Origin: JACCZH01 sp963729445
Lineage (GTDB): Bacteria > Chloroflexota > Chloroflexia > Thermomicrobiales > CFX8
Assembly: GCA_963729445.1 (NCBI GenBank)
Contig: CAVSNU010000003.1
Span: 682,001-746,000 of the forward strand
Direction: 5' to 3'
Length of the DNA stretch: 64,000 nucleotides
Positions 17,542 through 26,655 of the stretch are shown piece after piece. Position numbers and translations under genes: made by a program. Below the pieces are notes generated by a model. That model did not search any database and was not told the DNA's origin. It worked only from the letters and a program-made list of their open reading frames with translations. Within the stretch, counting starts at the first letter, position 1. Every line of letters starts with the position of its first letter.

Positions 17542-18140
17542 GCACCGCTACCGATCCACACGGCAACCCATTCGTCGCCGTCGGCCAGTCGGTTGCGCTC
17601 GGTGTTCTCGCCAGCGACGTGCAGTCACTCTGTGAAGCGTGGTTCAACGACCTGCGCGTCTCGCGCACCCTGGGCGTCAACTGGCACCCGATCACCACCC
17701 AGGTCAAAGGCCGATTTCTTGACGAGCTGCTTGCCTCGTCCAACCCGACCTTCGTCGTGTATGAGCTACACACGCTGCGACCCATCGGCCTGGCGGGACT
17801 CGACAACGTGGACACCCACAACGACACCGCCGAGTTCAGCATCATCATTGGTGAACGATCCGTCTGGGGAAAGGGGCTGGGTAGCGAGGCTGCGCGACTC
17901 ACGCTCGCCTACGGCTTCGAGGTGCTTGGGCTTTACAACATCTGGCTACAAGTGTCTGGCAACAACCCGGCGGCCGTGCGCGCCTACGAAAAGGCCGGCT
18001 TCAAGCCGATCGGCGTGCGCAGACGCTCAGTACGCATCGGGAGAGAACTCGTCGACGACATCTACATGGACGCGGTTGCCAGCGACTTCGTGCCTTCAAC
18101 CCTGCATGCGGTACTGCATACCCCGGAAGATCCGAACTAA
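17538..18140 (+). CDS. GNAT N-acetyltransferase (RimJ/RimL-like), copy 2
   Basis: A 200-residue paralogue of the preceding gene with the same layout: NDLRVSRTLGV, YELHTLRPIGLAGLDNVDTH, SVWGKGLGSEAARLTL for acetyl-CoA binding, LGLYNIWLQVSGNNPAAVRAYEKAGFKPIGVRRRS. The GTG start at 17538 overlaps the first stop by 4 nt, and GAGAGGA lies just upstream. Its own stop overlaps that of the convergent PHP gene by 4 bases (18137-18140). Tandem duplication followed by divergence is the simplest reading. Confidence 0.88.
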   Translation: MSTATDPHGNPFVAVGQSVALGVLASDVQSLCEAWFNDLRVSRTLGVNWHPITTQVKGRFLDELLASSNPTFVVYELHTLRPIGLAGLDNVDTHNDTAEFSIIIGERSVWGKGLGSEAARLTLAYGFEVLGLYNIWLQVSGNNPAAVRAYEKAGFKPIGVRRRSVRIGRELVDDIYMDAVASDFVPSTLHAVLHTPEDPN

Positions 18141-19060
18141 CCAGCGTCCGGCGCTGCCGGGGCGTCCGCCGGGGGGACCCAGGCCGGCCCCTCGAACTCA
18201 CCGACGTCGACCCCTACCCTGCCGAGCAGCGGCGCGATCCAACGCGCCGGGTGCGGGCGCGGGTTGACCGGAAAGTTTGGCCAGTGGGAGTCCGAGCCGG
18301 AGCTGACCAGCAAGCCATGCTGCTCGGCGTAGTTCCGGTAACGCTCGGTATCCGCACTGGTATACGAGCGATAGTGCGCCTCAACACCGTCAATCGGGAT
18401 TTCCGAGCGCATCTTGTCAAGACGGTCTTCGTAGAGGAAACCCCAACCGTCGTTGCGGCCGGGGTGTGCGATGATCGCGATGGCACCTGCCTGGTGCGCC
18501 ATCGCGACGGTTTCGTCCAACGGCACATCTACCAGAGCGGGCTCGCCCAGCCCGCGAACGATGTTGTGCGCGCTGTACAGGCTCGAACCGTGTCCATCTT
18601 TGATCATGGTGGTGAACACGAGGTGCGGCCTGAGTGGGCGCCCGGCTGTGACCTCCTGCAGCGAGGGCAGATGCCGCCCGTGGCGTTCCAACAACGCCAC
18701 CATGCGCTCGGAGGTGGCGCGCAAGTTGTCTTGCTGCCTGCTCAGCAACGCCTGGAATCCGGCGGATCTTGCCGACGAGAGATCAACGCCGTACACCAGG
18801 CAGTGCACCTGGCGCTCTTCCCAGCGGGTCGTCATCTCGACCGCCGGGACGACGTGGATGCCGGCCGCTTCGCCCCGCGCGATCATCTCCGGTACCGAGT
18901 CCATGCTGTCGTGGTCGGCGACAGCTACCACCCGGAAGCTCTCATCCTTGAGGTACGCCACCAGCGTCTCCGGCGTCCAGCGTCCGTCTGAGGCCAGGGT
19001 GTGCATATGAAGATCCACTGCGTCATCTGGCTCGATAAGAATTTTAGTAGTTGACCGCAT
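18137..19060 (-). CDS. PHP-domain phosphoesterase
   Basis: A 307-residue polymerase-and-histidinol-phosphatase fold protein. DLHMHTLASDGRWTPETL near residue 17 supplies the first metal-binding histidines, VAVADHDSMDSVPE the next motif, VPAVEMTT a third, and IIAHPGRNDGWG and SGSDSHWPNFP later metal ligands. This fits the RNase AM / 3',5'-nucleoside bisphosphate phosphatase group more than histidinol phosphatase. Start ATG at 19060 has GAGGGAG 5 nt before it. It diverges from the Nif3-like gene and ends overlapping the GNAT gene. Confidence 0.88.
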   Translation of the reverse strand: MRSTTKILIEPDDAVDLHMHTLASDGRWTPETLVAYLKDESFRVVAVADHDSMDSVPEMIARGEAAGIHVVPAVEMTTRWEERQVHCLVYGVDLSSARSAGFQALLSRQQDNLRATSERMVALLERHGRHLPSLQEVTAGRPLRPHLVFTTMIKDGHGSSLYSAHNIVRGLGEPALVDVPLDETVAMAHQAGAIAIIAHPGRNDGWGFLYEDRLDKMRSEIPIDGVEAHYRSYTSADTERYRNYAEQHGLLVSSGSDSHWPNFPVNPRPHPARWIAPLLGRVGVDVGEFEGPAWVPPADAPAAPDAG

Positions 19061-19190
19061 GAATCTCCCTCGTCACGATCGCCGGTGTTATCCCGGTTGT
19101 CTGGGCGGTTTCTGTGTCGAGTATACCGATCCCGGTCTTCTAGAATGGCACAATAGACTCGTCAAAACAGGGACGGTGAGAGGAAGCAGC

Positions 19191-19955
19191 GTGGCAAATA
19201 CAAGCGAGATCATCGGATTTTGCGATGAGCTGTTGCGTGCTCCAGCGTTCCAGGATCTCGCCATCAACGGTCTTCAGGTTCAGGGAACCGACAAAATCGA
19301 ACGTCTCGCCGTCGCCGTAAGTACCTCCGAGTTGACGTTGCGCAAAGCGGTGGGATGGAACGCGGACGCCCTCCTGGTCCATCACGGTCTCTTCTGGGGC
19401 ACCAAGGTGCGACCCCTTACCGGCATTATGGCCCGGCGATTACGGCTGTTGTTCAAGCACGACATCAACTTGATCGCCTATCACCTGCCGCTCGACGGTC
19501 ACGAAACGATCGGAAACTGCGCGCTGTTGGCGGTCAAGAGCGGGTACACGATTGTCGACCGCTTCGCGGAGATTGGAGGCGAACCTCTCGGCGTCGTCGG
19601 TCGACATTCTCCCGGGCTTACACTCTCCGAGTTGACTGCGCGATTGGCCGAGATCACAGAGCGCAACCCGACGGTCGTCGGTGATGCGCCGAGGGGCGCT
19701 GCCCTGCACCGGGTCGGCTTCCTCACCGGTTCCGGCTATTCGGCCATCGAGGACGCGCACGCGGCGGGTTGCCAGGCACTCGTTACAGGCGATGTGCGCG
19801 AATCCACGATGGCCGAAGCACGCGAGCTTGGACTACCCGTGATCGCGGCAGGTCACGAGGCCACCGAACGCTTCGGCGTCCAGGCGCTTGCCGGCGAGAT
19901 TTGCGACCATTTCGGAATCAAGACCAAGTTCTTCCACGATCCGAATCCCATTTAG
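19191..19955 (+). CDS. Nif3-like dinuclear metal centre protein (YqfO/YbgI family)
   Basis: A 254-residue member of the NIF3 family of hexameric proteins with a two-metal site; some are called GTP cyclohydrolase type 1 Nif3-like but the true role is unsettled. DLAINGLQVQG, LLVHHGLFWG with two metal-binding histidines, YHLPLDGH, and the C-terminal AGHEATERFGVQAL match. The GTG at 19191 is chosen because AGAGGA lies 7 nt before it and family N-termini begin here; the frame is open to 19059. It precedes the phosphohexomutase gene by 75 nt. Confidence 0.88.
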   Translation: MANTSEIIGFCDELLRAPAFQDLAINGLQVQGTDKIERLAVAVSTSELTLRKAVGWNADALLVHHGLFWGTKVRPLTGIMARRLRLLFKHDINLIAYHLPLDGHETIGNCALLAVKSGYTIVDRFAEIGGEPLGVVGRHSPGLTLSELTARLAEITERNPTVVGDAPRGAALHRVGFLTGSGYSAIEDAHAAGCQALVTGDVRESTMAEARELGLPVIAAGHEATERFGVQALAGEICDHFGIKTKFFHDPNPI

Positions 19956-19963
19956 ACATTCGC

Positions 19964-19990
19964 TGATCCTGAGCTCGTCGAAGGATGACG
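19964..19990. repeat. Short ATCCT...AGGAT hairpin repeat
   Basis: A small imperfect inverted repeat between the Nif3-like gene and the phosphohexomutase gene, GATCCTGAGC then TCGTCGAAGGATGA. Its outer bases resemble the ends of the 81-bp repeats at 27752 and 28013 (TCATCCTGAGC), so it is probably a reduced relative. Confidence 0.5.
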
Positions 19991-20030
19991 GATGCAACGT
20001 AGCCCGAACAGTTGAGGGAAGAGAGTTGCA

Positions 20031-21404
20031 ATGAAGCAGACAAACCTGGCAGATATCTTTAAAGCCTATGACGTGCGCGGCATCGTGCCGGATGAGCTTG
20101 ATCCCGATCTGGCCTACAAGATCGGACGGGCGTTGGTCACCTACCTTGAGGTGGACCACGTCTGCGTCGGACGTGACATGCGGGTGTCTTCGCCCGCCCT
20201 GGCCGCTGCACTGACCGCCGGCATTATGGATCAGGGCGCCGACGTGACCGACATCGGCCTGATTTCCACCGACGGCCTCTATTTCGCCGTCGGCAAGTAC
20301 GGCTTCCCTGCCGGCGTCATGATCACCGCCTCACACAACCCCGGCGAATACAACGGGTTCAAGATGTGTCGCGCCGAGGCCAGACCGCTTTCTATGGACC
20401 AGGGTATCGGCGAGATTCGCGATCTCGTGCTCAGGAACGAGTTCCAGGAACCAGAGCGCCGCGGCACGAAGATCGAACGTGACGTGACCGACGAATTTGT
20501 TGAACACGCGCTCTCGATGATCGATCCGGACGTGATCAAACCGTTCAAGATCGTCGTCGACGCGGGCAATGGCATGGCCGGCAAGATCATCCCGGCGGTT
20601 TTTGAACGCCTGCCTGCTGAGCTGGTGCCGCTCTATTTTGAGCTCGACGGTACCTTCCCCAACCACGAGGCCAACCCAATTGAGCCTGAGAACGTCCGCG
20701 ACCTCAAACAGGCGGTTATCAAGGAGAATGCCTACATGGGGGTCGCCTTCGACGGCGACGCCGACCGCATGTTTATTCTCGACGAGCGCGGGCAATTCGT
20801 TGGCGGAGACATGGTGACGGCCATGGTCGCCAGGCTGCTTCTCGAGAAATACCCGGGCTCAGCCGTCGTCTACAACCTGATCTGTTCACGCACCGTGCCC
20901 GAGATTATTGAGAGCAGCGGCGGTATTCCCATTCGCTCAAGGGTCGGCCACTCGTACATCAAGGCGCTCATGCGCGAGCACGACGCAATCTTCGGCGGCG
21001 AGCACTCAGGCCACTTCTACTTCCGCGATAACTGGTACGCCGACTCCGGTCTCATCGCATTTCTCACCGTACTTGAGCTGCTGTCGCGTGAAGACACGAC
21101 GGTAAGCCAGTTCCTCGCGCCGATCGATACCCGGCACCGCTCCGGCGAGATCAACTTTGACGTCGAGAACGCGGACGAAATCATCGAGAAAGCCAGAGAG
21201 CAGTTCGCCGATGGTGAGATCGACACACTGGACGGGTTGACCGTGAACTACCCGACGTGGTGGTTCAACCTGCGGCCTTCAAATACCCAGCCGCTCGTGC
21301 GCCTCAATGTCGAGGCCGACACCGCCGAGGAGCTCGTGCAACGCATCCACGAGATCGGCGAGCTCTTTACCGACGCAAACGAACCACAGGCCAACGTCCA
21401 TTGA
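20031..21404 (+). CDS. manB: Phosphomannomutase/phosphoglucomutase
   Basis: Interconverts hexose-6- and hexose-1-phosphates, feeding nucleotide-sugar synthesis. The 457-residue alpha-D-phosphohexomutase has all four signatures: TASHNPGEYNGFK with the phosphoserine near residue 104, the metal loop DGDADRM near residue 243, the sugar loop GGEHSGHFYF near residue 323, and the C-terminal phosphate loop RPSNTQPLVRLNVE. The ATG follows GAGAGTTGCA. Its stop overlaps the TTG start of the DUF402 gene. Together with gmd at 58322 and the polysaccharide operon it supports activated-mannose metabolism. Confidence 0.93.
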   Translation: MKQTNLADIFKAYDVRGIVPDELDPDLAYKIGRALVTYLEVDHVCVGRDMRVSSPALAAALTAGIMDQGADVTDIGLISTDGLYFAVGKYGFPAGVMITASHNPGEYNGFKMCRAEARPLSMDQGIGEIRDLVLRNEFQEPERRGTKIERDVTDEFVEHALSMIDPDVIKPFKIVVDAGNGMAGKIIPAVFERLPAELVPLYFELDGTFPNHEANPIEPENVRDLKQAVIKENAYMGVAFDGDADRMFILDERGQFVGGDMVTAMVARLLLEKYPGSAVVYNLICSRTVPEIIESSGGIPIRSRVGHSYIKALMREHDAIFGGEHSGHFYFRDNWYADSGLIAFLTVLELLSREDTTVSQFLAPIDTRHRSGEINFDVENADEIIEKAREQFADGEIDTLDGLTVNYPTWWFNLRPSNTQPLVRLNVEADTAEELVQRIHEIGELFTDANEPQANVH

Positions 21405-21889
21405 TTCAGCCATGCACGCACGTAGAAGTCGTAAAGCTCTCCCCGATGGGGAAACCGCCCGTGCGCTATGCGGCGCACCGGATCGAAAGCGCCGACGGCT
21501 GGATCGCGGCTCGCGCCCGGTGGGTCCATGGCTACATGGATCTCGGCTATCTGACGTTCATGAACGGTGATGTTCTGGACGAATATTTCGCTCTGGACCG
21601 GCCGTACAACGCCTTCGCGATCTACCGCGCGAGCGGCGACTTTGCCGGCTGGTACTGCAACGTCACGCATCCGACGACCGTCGTAGGTAACGAGATTCAC
21701 TGGTACGACCTCTATCTGGATGTCATCGTCTATCCAGACGGAGGCACGCTCGTGCTCGATGAAGATGAGCTCGAGGAGTCCGGTCTCGCACACAGCGACC
21801 CGGACCTCTATGCGATGATTCTCGCTGCCAAGGACGAGCTGCTTGAACTCGCAAACACGAACGCGTATCCATTTTCGGAAGTGGAATGA
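21401..21889 (+). CDS. DUF402 family protein
   Basis: A 162-residue DUF402 protein, a small beta-barrel family related to the FAU-1/RNase G-associated domain and nucleoside phosphatases. GYLTFMNGDVLDEYFALDRPYNAFAIYR and the WYDLYLDVIVYPDGG segment with the conserved acidic patch LDEDELEESGL identify it. The TTG at 21401 sits in TTGA with the previous stop. It overlaps the downstream glycosyltransferase start by 4 nt, so three genes from 20031 on form one unit. Function is not assigned. Confidence 0.8.
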   Translation: MIQPCTHVEVVKLSPMGKPPVRYAAHRIESADGWIAARARWVHGYMDLGYLTFMNGDVLDEYFALDRPYNAFAIYRASGDFAGWYCNVTHPTTVVGNEIHWYDLYLDVIVYPDGGTLVLDEDELEESGLAHSDPDLYAMILAAKDELLELANTNAYPFSEVE

Positions 21890-22947
21890 CTCCTCTCAAG
21901 GTCGCGATTGACTTGCGCCTGGCCGGCTACCGCATGGGTGGTATCGCCCGCTACGCCACCGAGCTTCACCAGGCGCTGCGGGGGGTACCGAATCTCTCGG
22001 TGAGGGCCATCAGGAGCCGGGCCGACGCTACGGCGGCAGAAGACTCACTGCGCTTCCGAACGCCACCCCATCACCGTTTCGAGCGCTACTCCATCGCCGT
22101 GGAGGCGGCGCTCGCCCGGGAGCGGTTCGACGTCTATCACGCGACTGATTTCATCGCTCCGCGCATGCCCCGCACGGCGATCGTTGCGACGGTCCATGAC
22201 CTGGCATTTCTGCGACGTCCCGGTGACCTTGAGGAGTCGGCGCGGGCCTATTACTCAGGCATCCAGAAAGCGCGGAGTTGGACCGATGCATGGCTCACCC
22301 CATCGCAGTGGACCGCCGACGATCTCAGCGAGCAGTTCGATATCGACCCCGCCTCTATCACCGTCGTTCCGCACGGCGCCCCGCTGGATCTACAACGGCA
22401 ACCCGTCGTTCCGCGCGATGCGCGGGGCGGATACATCCTGGCGGTCGGAACGATCGAGCCCCGGAAGCGATACGATCTGCTGCTCGACGCCCTCGCACTC
22501 GTGCCGGATCCGCCTCAGCTCCAGATCGTTGGCAGACCGGGTTGGAACAGTGAAATCACCGAGCAGCGTCTGGAGACCACGACCGGAGTTCACTGGCGAC
22601 GCGACGCGGATGACGACGCGCTGCGTCATCTCTACCGCAACGCGTTCGCTGTGGTCATTCCAAGCCATACTGAAGGGTTCGGGTTCGCTGCGCTTGAGGC
22701 GATGGCATGCGGAACCCCCGTTATCTCGTCCAACCAGGGGGCGCTACCGGAAGTGACTGGGCTCGCCGCGCTGGTGCCAACTGGTGACGACCCAAACGCC
22801 TGGGCCGAGGCTATCGCGCGCATTCAACATGACGAACAGCTCTGGAACGAGCTATCCGCCTTTGGACAAAGGCGCGCGAGAGAGTTCTCCTGGAGCCGCG
22901 CCGCCCACGACACCGCCGCCGTGTATCGCCGGGTCGCCGGGCGCTGA
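21886..22947 (+). CDS. Glycosyltransferase family 4 (GT-B) protein
   Basis: A 353-residue retaining glycosyltransferase. The N-terminal half has RMGGIARYATELHQAL; the C-terminal half has AVGTIEPRKRYDLLLDALALV for donor binding and PSHTEGFGFAALEAMACGTPVISSN, the EX7E region of GT4. No membrane segments are seen. The sugar donor is unknown but probably GDP- or UDP-linked, in keeping with the phosphohexomutase upstream. The ATG overlaps the DUF402 stop. Confidence 0.9.
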   Translation: MTPLKVAIDLRLAGYRMGGIARYATELHQALRGVPNLSVRAIRSRADATAAEDSLRFRTPPHHRFERYSIAVEAALARERFDVYHATDFIAPRMPRTAIVATVHDLAFLRRPGDLEESARAYYSGIQKARSWTDAWLTPSQWTADDLSEQFDIDPASITVVPHGAPLDLQRQPVVPRDARGGYILAVGTIEPRKRYDLLLDALALVPDPPQLQIVGRPGWNSEITEQRLETTTGVHWRRDADDDALRHLYRNAFAVVIPSHTEGFGFAALEAMACGTPVISSNQGALPEVTGLAALVPTGDDPNAWAEAIARIQHDEQLWNELSAFGQRRAREFSWSRAAHDTAAVYRRVAGR

Positions 22948-22970
22948 TACACCCGCACCTGCGGCTGCCG

Positions 22971-22976
22971 TATAAT
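22971..22976 (+). promoter_or_regulatory. Consensus -10 element before the lipid kinase gene
   Basis: TATAAT at 22971-22976 matches the sigma70 -10 perfectly. No good -35 lies 16-18 nt upstream. A start near 22983 would give a 40-nt leader containing GGAGG at 23010. Confidence 0.45.
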
Positions 22977-23022
22977 GCGAAATCTGTCTCCCATCGAGTC
23001 GGTCTGACCTGGAGGTACACCG

Positions 23023-24045
23023 TTGAGCGTTCGTCCCAACGCTACCAGCACCCCTGGGGTCCCGGTGCTCACGCCGGCTGATAGCCTGCACGTCATCGTC
23101 AACCCTGCTTCAGGAAATGGGCGCGGCCATAAGCGCTGGCCGAAGATCGCCGAAAGCCTCGAAAGGCAGGGCTTCAACTACGAAGTCGTGTTCACGAGTG
23201 GGCCGAATGACGCGGCCAGGATCGCCCGGGAGATGGCGGATAGTGGCGCGCATACCGTCGTCGCGGTCGGTGGTGACGGAACGGTCAACGAGATTATCAA
23301 CGGCCTGATCCACAACGACAAGCCGGTCAACAACGACACCCGGCTGGTCGTCATTCCCTGCGGTACGGGAAAAGACCTCGGCCGCACACTGGGCACGGGG
23401 TTACCGGACACAGCCGCGAGGGCGCTGCGAGCCAATGTCACCATGAACATGGATATCGGGCGCATCCGCTTCCAGACCACCGACGGTCGCACCGAGACGC
23501 GCTATTTCGCCAACGTCGCTGACCTGGGGCTCGGCGCAGAGGTCGCCCAGCGGATCAATCGCTCGTCGAAGGCGTTCGGGGGGCTCATCACCTATTTGAT
23601 AGCGGCCGTACGTACCGTTATCGATTTTCAGCCGCGTGAGATTGCGGTTGATATCGGCGGCGTCCGCGTCTTTCACGCGTCAGCCAACATGGTGGTTCTT
23701 GCCAACGGACAGTACTTTGCCGGCGGAATGCGCGTCGCGCCCACCGCCTCGATCTGCGACGGTCTCCTGGAGATGTACATCCTGGTTGATGTCGGCAAGC
23801 GCGCTCTACTCACCTCGTTACTGCCGCGCGTCTACCGGGGAAAGCATGTTGGTCGCGACGGGATTCTGCACATACGTACAGGCTCAGCCTCCATACTTTG
23901 TCCGGCGGGTATGCTCATGGAGATGGATGGTGAGCAGATCGGCCGCTCGCCGATTCAGGTCGATGTGCTCCCCCAGATATTGCCGGTTATCGTCGATCCC
24001 AGCGCATTGCGTGAAAGCGGAGGTTGCGCAAGTGAAGCCTTGTGA
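23023..24045 (+). CDS. Diacylglycerol kinase family lipid kinase (YegS/DagK-like)
   Basis: A 340-residue lipid kinase that would phosphorylate diacylglycerol or a related lipid at the membrane face. VNPASGNGRGHKRWP near residue 26, VGGDGTVNEIING near residue 82 and IPCGTGKDLGRTLG near residue 112 are the nucleotide and catalytic motifs. LANGQYFAGGM is the later conserved segment. The TTG at 23023 is supported by GGAGG 8 nt upstream. No membrane helices are visible. Confidence 0.9.
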   Translation: MSVRPNATSTPGVPVLTPADSLHVIVNPASGNGRGHKRWPKIAESLERQGFNYEVVFTSGPNDAARIAREMADSGAHTVVAVGGDGTVNEIINGLIHNDKPVNNDTRLVVIPCGTGKDLGRTLGTGLPDTAARALRANVTMNMDIGRIRFQTTDGRTETRYFANVADLGLGAEVAQRINRSSKAFGGLITYLIAAVRTVIDFQPREIAVDIGGVRVFHASANMVVLANGQYFAGGMRVAPTASICDGLLEMYILVDVGKRALLTSLLPRVYRGKHVGRDGILHIRTGSASILCPAGMLMEMDGEQIGRSPIQVDVLPQILPVIVDPSALRESGGCASEAL

Positions 24046-24185
24046 GTCATAGTAGTGTCATTCTCCTGTGGGTGGGGAATACATGCGTCGGACACATCCT
24101 TTGACGTCACAGTACCAGTTTGATTGACAGCGGATGGAACGATGCCGCCGTTGTGGGGATCGCTATCAGGGCAGGGGAACTCAGC

Positions 24186-25325
24186 ATGGCAACATCGACA
24201 ACGCAGACATACGGCACCATCGCGACGGATGAGAAGGTCAACTTCTACGTCTTCGGCGAGCCAAACAGCCCGCGGCAAGCATGGTTCTGTGACGGGCTGC
24301 TTGCGGAGATGAAGCGCCACGGTCACACCCACGAGGCAGACGCAACCAACGACATCCGGCTCGTCATTAACGTTACTGATATCAACAACCCGAAGATCTT
24401 TCGGCGCAAGGCGCAAGGCACGTTCGTGGCGGCCATCATCGAGGCAGATCACGAGCCAGACGATGTCATCCGCGCCGCATACCCGATGCTCCTCAAGGCG
24501 CTCTCGAACGTCGCCATGTATCTCGTTCCCAGAGGGGAGCTTACCGACGCCCACTTCCTCACTATGGAACAGGGTCACTACGTCGTCGCCCAACAGCCTG
24601 GCCAGCCCGACGACGACTATTTCAACGAGATCTACAACCGGCTCGCGCCTCTGGCGACGTCACAGCTCGTCATCAACAATCGCTACGTTCCGGACCTCCC
24701 GGAAGAGCTCTGGAACGGCGACGCACTAACCGAGGAGCTCCGACTGGCCGGACAGAAGCTCGATGCAATGAATCTGCTCCCGGCGCCCTTCCCGATCCAC
24801 GAGTTCCTGACCGAGCGCGATCTCAAGCACGTCATGCGGCTCTTCGGCATGGGCGGGCTCTCGTATGGGAACCTGTCGGTGCGCCGCGACGAAACGACGT
24901 TCTGGATGAGCGCCAGCGGTGTGAACAAAGCGCAGCTCAACGAGATCGGGCGCGACATCCTGCTCGTGACCGATCATGATCCTGAAGCGAACGCGATGGT
25001 CCTGAGCGTGCCTCCCACGGTGGAACCGCGTCGCGTCTCGGTTGACGCTATCGAACACTTCATCATCTACCGGGAGCATCCTGATGTGGGCGCGATCATC
25101 CACGTGCATGCCTGGATGGACAACATCGGCTCGACGCACATCAACTACCCGTGTGGCACCCGAGAGCTCGCCCTGGCCGTTTCAGACCTCGTGAAGCAAG
25201 CGCCCGATCCATCCCGCGCGGTCGTCGGTCTGAAGAACCATGGGATGACGATTACCGGGCACTCTCTGCCGGAGATTTTCGAGCGCCTCGACGGCAAGAT
25301 CATTCCCCAAGTGCCCATGTCATAG
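24186..25325 (+). CDS. Class II aldolase/adducin-like protein with an N-terminal extra domain
   Basis: A 379-residue protein. The C-terminal half (from about residue 185) is a class II aldolase/adducin fold with SYGNLSVRRD, SASGVNKAQL, the zinc ligands in IIHVHAW and a further histidine in LKNHGM. Residues 1-170 are a separate domain of unknown type beginning near VNFYVFGEPN, with an ADATNDIRLVINVTD stretch. The ATG at 24186 has GGGGA 9 nt upstream. The closest characterised enzymes are fuculose-1-phosphate aldolase and ribulose-5-phosphate epimerase types; the substrate is unknown. It faces the dehydrogenase/VOC pair tail to tail. Confidence 0.8.
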   Translation: MATSTTQTYGTIATDEKVNFYVFGEPNSPRQAWFCDGLLAEMKRHGHTHEADATNDIRLVINVTDINNPKIFRRKAQGTFVAAIIEADHEPDDVIRAAYPMLLKALSNVAMYLVPRGELTDAHFLTMEQGHYVVAQQPGQPDDDYFNEIYNRLAPLATSQLVINNRYVPDLPEELWNGDALTEELRLAGQKLDAMNLLPAPFPIHEFLTERDLKHVMRLFGMGGLSYGNLSVRRDETTFWMSASGVNKAQLNEIGRDILLVTDHDPEANAMVLSVPPTVEPRRVSVDAIEHFIIYREHPDVGAIIHVHAWMDNIGSTHINYPCGTRELALAVSDLVKQAPDPSRAVVGLKNHGMTITGHSLPEIFERLDGKIIPQVPMS

Positions 25326-25333
25326 TGGCGCCT

Positions 25334-25363
25334 CGATCCCTCTCCCCCTTAGGAGAGGGATCG
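25334..25363. terminator. Perfect 12-bp hairpin between convergent genes
   Basis: CGATCCCTCTCC (25334-25345) pairs perfectly with 25352-25363 across a 6-nt loop. It sits between the class II aldolase stop (25325) and the dehydrogenase stop (25378), where a bidirectional terminator is expected. Neither side has a T tract. Confidence 0.5.
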
Positions 25364-25377
25364 GCGCACTCGAGCAA

Positions 25378-26610
25378 TTACTCTGGCTCGAACGCGAACA
25401 CCGCCTTGATGACACCGCTGGACGACTTGCCGGTCACAGTCGTTAGCGCTTCCTTGTACTCGTCAATGGAGAATGTGTGCGTGACCAACGGCGCGAGGTT
25501 CACCTTGCACTCGGACATCAGCCGCAGAGCAACCGCCATGGCCGGCATCCGCTCTCCCTGGTACTCCTCGATGCCGTAACAGAAGGTTCCACGGATGGTG
25601 AGCTCGTTCAGCCAGATAGGCGTCCAGTCGACCCCGTGCGGGACGCCGGCCAACCCGATCAGCACCACCGACGCGCCTGACGCCGCGTACCGCAACGCGT
25701 CGTCGACGCTCGCGGGAGAGCCAACGCAGTCGTAGACGTACTGTGCTCCTCCGGCAATCACGTTCTTCCCCAGAATCGGTTTGAGGGATGTTGCGCCGAG
25801 CTCATTCACCAGGCGCTTCTCTAGCGCATCGCCTTTCGCGCGGCCCACGATCACATCCGCGCCGAGGTCACGTGCCGCCTGAGCCTGGAACTCATGCCGA
25901 GCCATAACGACGATCCGTGCCCTGCTACCGAGCCCCCGAATCGCGGCGATCGTGCAGAGGCCGATAATCCCACCACCAATCACCAGCACCGTGTCATCGT
26001 CGCTGGGCAGGTCACGGATAATGGGGTGGATGGCCACGGCGAACGGCTCCGTCAGGACGGCCTGCTCGTCCGAGATGCCGTCGGGGACAACCAACACCTG
26101 GGAGCGGTGCGCGATGAACTCGGGGCTCCAGGATCCGCCGGTGTCGCGACAAAAGCCGGTCAACATGCCGGGAGCAATCGTTCCCTGGTTGAAGCGCTGG
26201 CAGAGCTGAACGTCTCCGCGGGCGCACATCTCGCACGGATCGTCAAACCCACGTGCCGCGCACGGCAGCAGCGGATTCACCACAACCCGCTGCCCCGGCG
26301 TGACTTCGCTCACCCGCGCTCCAACCTCACTCACAACTCCGATGTTCTCGTGCCCGAGAGTGAACGGAAACGAGGTGTATACGGATGTTGAGGTCGAGGC
26401 ATGCAGCGTGATCGTGCCCAGGTCGCTGCCACAGATTCCGCCGTAGCGCGTTCGCACCCGCAGCCATTCGTCATTCGGCAGAGCCGGCGGGTCGACCTCG
26501 CGCATTTGCAGGCAGGCAAAGCGTCCCCAGAAGACATCGTCTCGAACTCTGGACACCACCTTGGACGTGGCGTAACGCGGTATCGAGCTCGAGAACTGAA
26601 GTGCCTTCAT
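25378..26610 (-). CDS. Zinc-dependent alcohol dehydrogenase family protein
   Basis: A 410-residue medium-chain dehydrogenase. GGICGSDLG supplies the catalytic-zinc cysteine, FTLGHENIGVV the His-Glu pair, and a cysteine-rich stretch (residues about 117-138, CAARGFDDPCEMCARGDVQLC) the structural zinc. LTEPFAVAIHP and VIGGGIIGLCTIAAIRGLG (coenzyme-binding) follow. It is longer than the ~350-residue core because of extra residues around 15-35 and 110-160. It lies 45 nt behind the VOC gene in the same direction, so the two probably form an operon. Substrate unknown. Confidence 0.88.
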   Translation of the reverse strand: MKALQFSSSIPRYATSKVVSRVRDDVFWGRFACLQMREVDPPALPNDEWLRVRTRYGGICGSDLGTITLHASTSTSVYTSFPFTLGHENIGVVSEVGARVSEVTPGQRVVVNPLLPCAARGFDDPCEMCARGDVQLCQRFNQGTIAPGMLTGFCRDTGGSWSPEFIAHRSQVLVVPDGISDEQAVLTEPFAVAIHPIIRDLPSDDDTVLVIGGGIIGLCTIAAIRGLGSRARIVVMARHEFQAQAARDLGADVIVGRAKGDALEKRLVNELGATSLKPILGKNVIAGGAQYVYDCVGSPASVDDALRYAASGASVVLIGLAGVPHGVDWTPIWLNELTIRGTFCYGIEEYQGERMPAMAVALRLMSECKVNLAPLVTHTFSIDEYKEALTTVTGKSSSGVIKAVFAFEPE

Positions 26611-26655
26611 ACCTATCCCTCGTCGATCGTACTGAGATGCCCCGGCGGAACGCCT

